Of a stretch of DNA of 6,427 bases, positions 6,179 through 6,427 are shown piece after piece (the stretch's first letter is position 1; the number at the start of each line of letters is the position of its first letter). The stretch spans positions 1-6,427 of the forward strand of contig CANPZT010000071.1 in NCBI GenBank assembly GCA_947589135.1. The letters run 5' to 3'. The DNA is from an uncultured Clostridia bacterium. GTDB lineage: Bacteria; Bacillota; Clostridia; TANB77; CAG-508. Position numbers and translations under genes: made by a program. The notes beneath the pieces were generated by a model that made no database searches, was not told the DNA's origin, and saw nothing but the letters and a program-made list of their open reading frames with translations.

Positions 6179-6427
6179 ATGAAAGCAACAGGAGTTGTAA
6201 GAAGAATAGATGATTTAGGAAGAGTTGTCATTCCAAAAGAAATAAGAAAAACATTAAGAATAAAAGAGGGTGACCCATTAGAAATATTTACAGATAGAGA
6301 AGGTCAAGTAATATTAAAAAAATATTCTCCAATTGGAGAACTTTCAGAATTTGCAGCAGGATATGCTGAAACACTATCAAAAACAACAGGACATATTGCA
6401 TGTATTACAGATAAAGACACAATTATT
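6179..6427 (+). CDS. spoVT: Stage V sporulation protein T (SpoVT), N-terminal part
   Basis: AbrB-type transcription factor that adjusts sigma-G dependent gene expression in the forespore and affects spore coat and germination properties. The 83 residues present (full length about 178) run off the right edge. They cover the swapped-hairpin AbrB DNA-binding domain, from MKATGVVRRIDDLGRVVIPK to about residue 50 (EGDPLEIFTDREGQVILKKY), then the start of the C-terminal GAF-like domain (SPIGELSEFAAGYAETL). Identity to B. subtilis SpoVT over the first 50 residues is very high, which separates it from AbrB and Abh. These have the same N-terminal fold but lack this continuation. It has its own candidate forespore promoter and strong ribosome binding site, so it is probably a separate transcription unit from fbp. 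Confidence 0.95.
   Translation, partial: MKATGVVRRIDDLGRVVIPKEIRKTLRIKEGDPLEIFTDREGQVILKKYSPIGELSEFAAGYAETLSKTTGHIACITDKDTII

Overview
The window is very AT-rich and strongly biased to A/T-ending codons. It contains the start of spoVT, a gene of endospore formers, and a class III fructose-1,6-bisphosphatase, a form known mainly from Firmicutes and a few other anaerobes. Together these suggest an endospore-forming member of the Clostridia, probably an anaerobic or gut species. I cannot name the genus from sequence alone.

Layout, all genes on the + strand. (1) About 2-1110 is the C-terminal half of the RecD2 (RecD-like) ATP-dependent DNA helicase. It enters from beyond the left edge and is broken by one extra C at 920, inside a conserved helicase motif. 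(2) About 1111-1336 is a small decayed insertion: two 32-bp repeats in inverted orientation (1111-1142 and 1305-1336) around 162 bp. The inner part holds what looks like the last codons of a lost helix-turn-helix protein, possibly the element's transposase. The element supplies a foreign tail to recD2 and the start codon plus first residues of comF. (3) 1304-1963 is a ComF-family phosphoribosyltransferase-fold protein with an N-terminal zinc finger. (4) 2084-4075 is a KAP-family P-loop NTPase starting at TTG, the accessory-looking gene of the window. (5) 4091-6055 is class III fructose-1,6-bisphosphatase (fbp), only 15 bp behind the NTPase gene and so probably co-transcribed with it. (6) 6056-6178 holds an AT-only terminator-like hairpin, a candidate forespore (sigma-G type) promoter and a very strong ribosome binding site. 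(7) 6179 to the right edge is the first 83 codons of spoVT, the late forespore regulator.

How they fit together: recD2 and comF both concern DNA metabolism (recombination/repair and DNA uptake), fbp is gluconeogenic, and spoVT is developmental. No single pathway joins them. The KAP NTPase does not fit any of these roles; its family includes anti-phage proteins (F-plasmid PifA, QatA), so a stand-alone defence role is a reasonable but unproven guess. The most informative local structure is the repeat-flanked remnant that remodels both genes at the recD2-comF junction.
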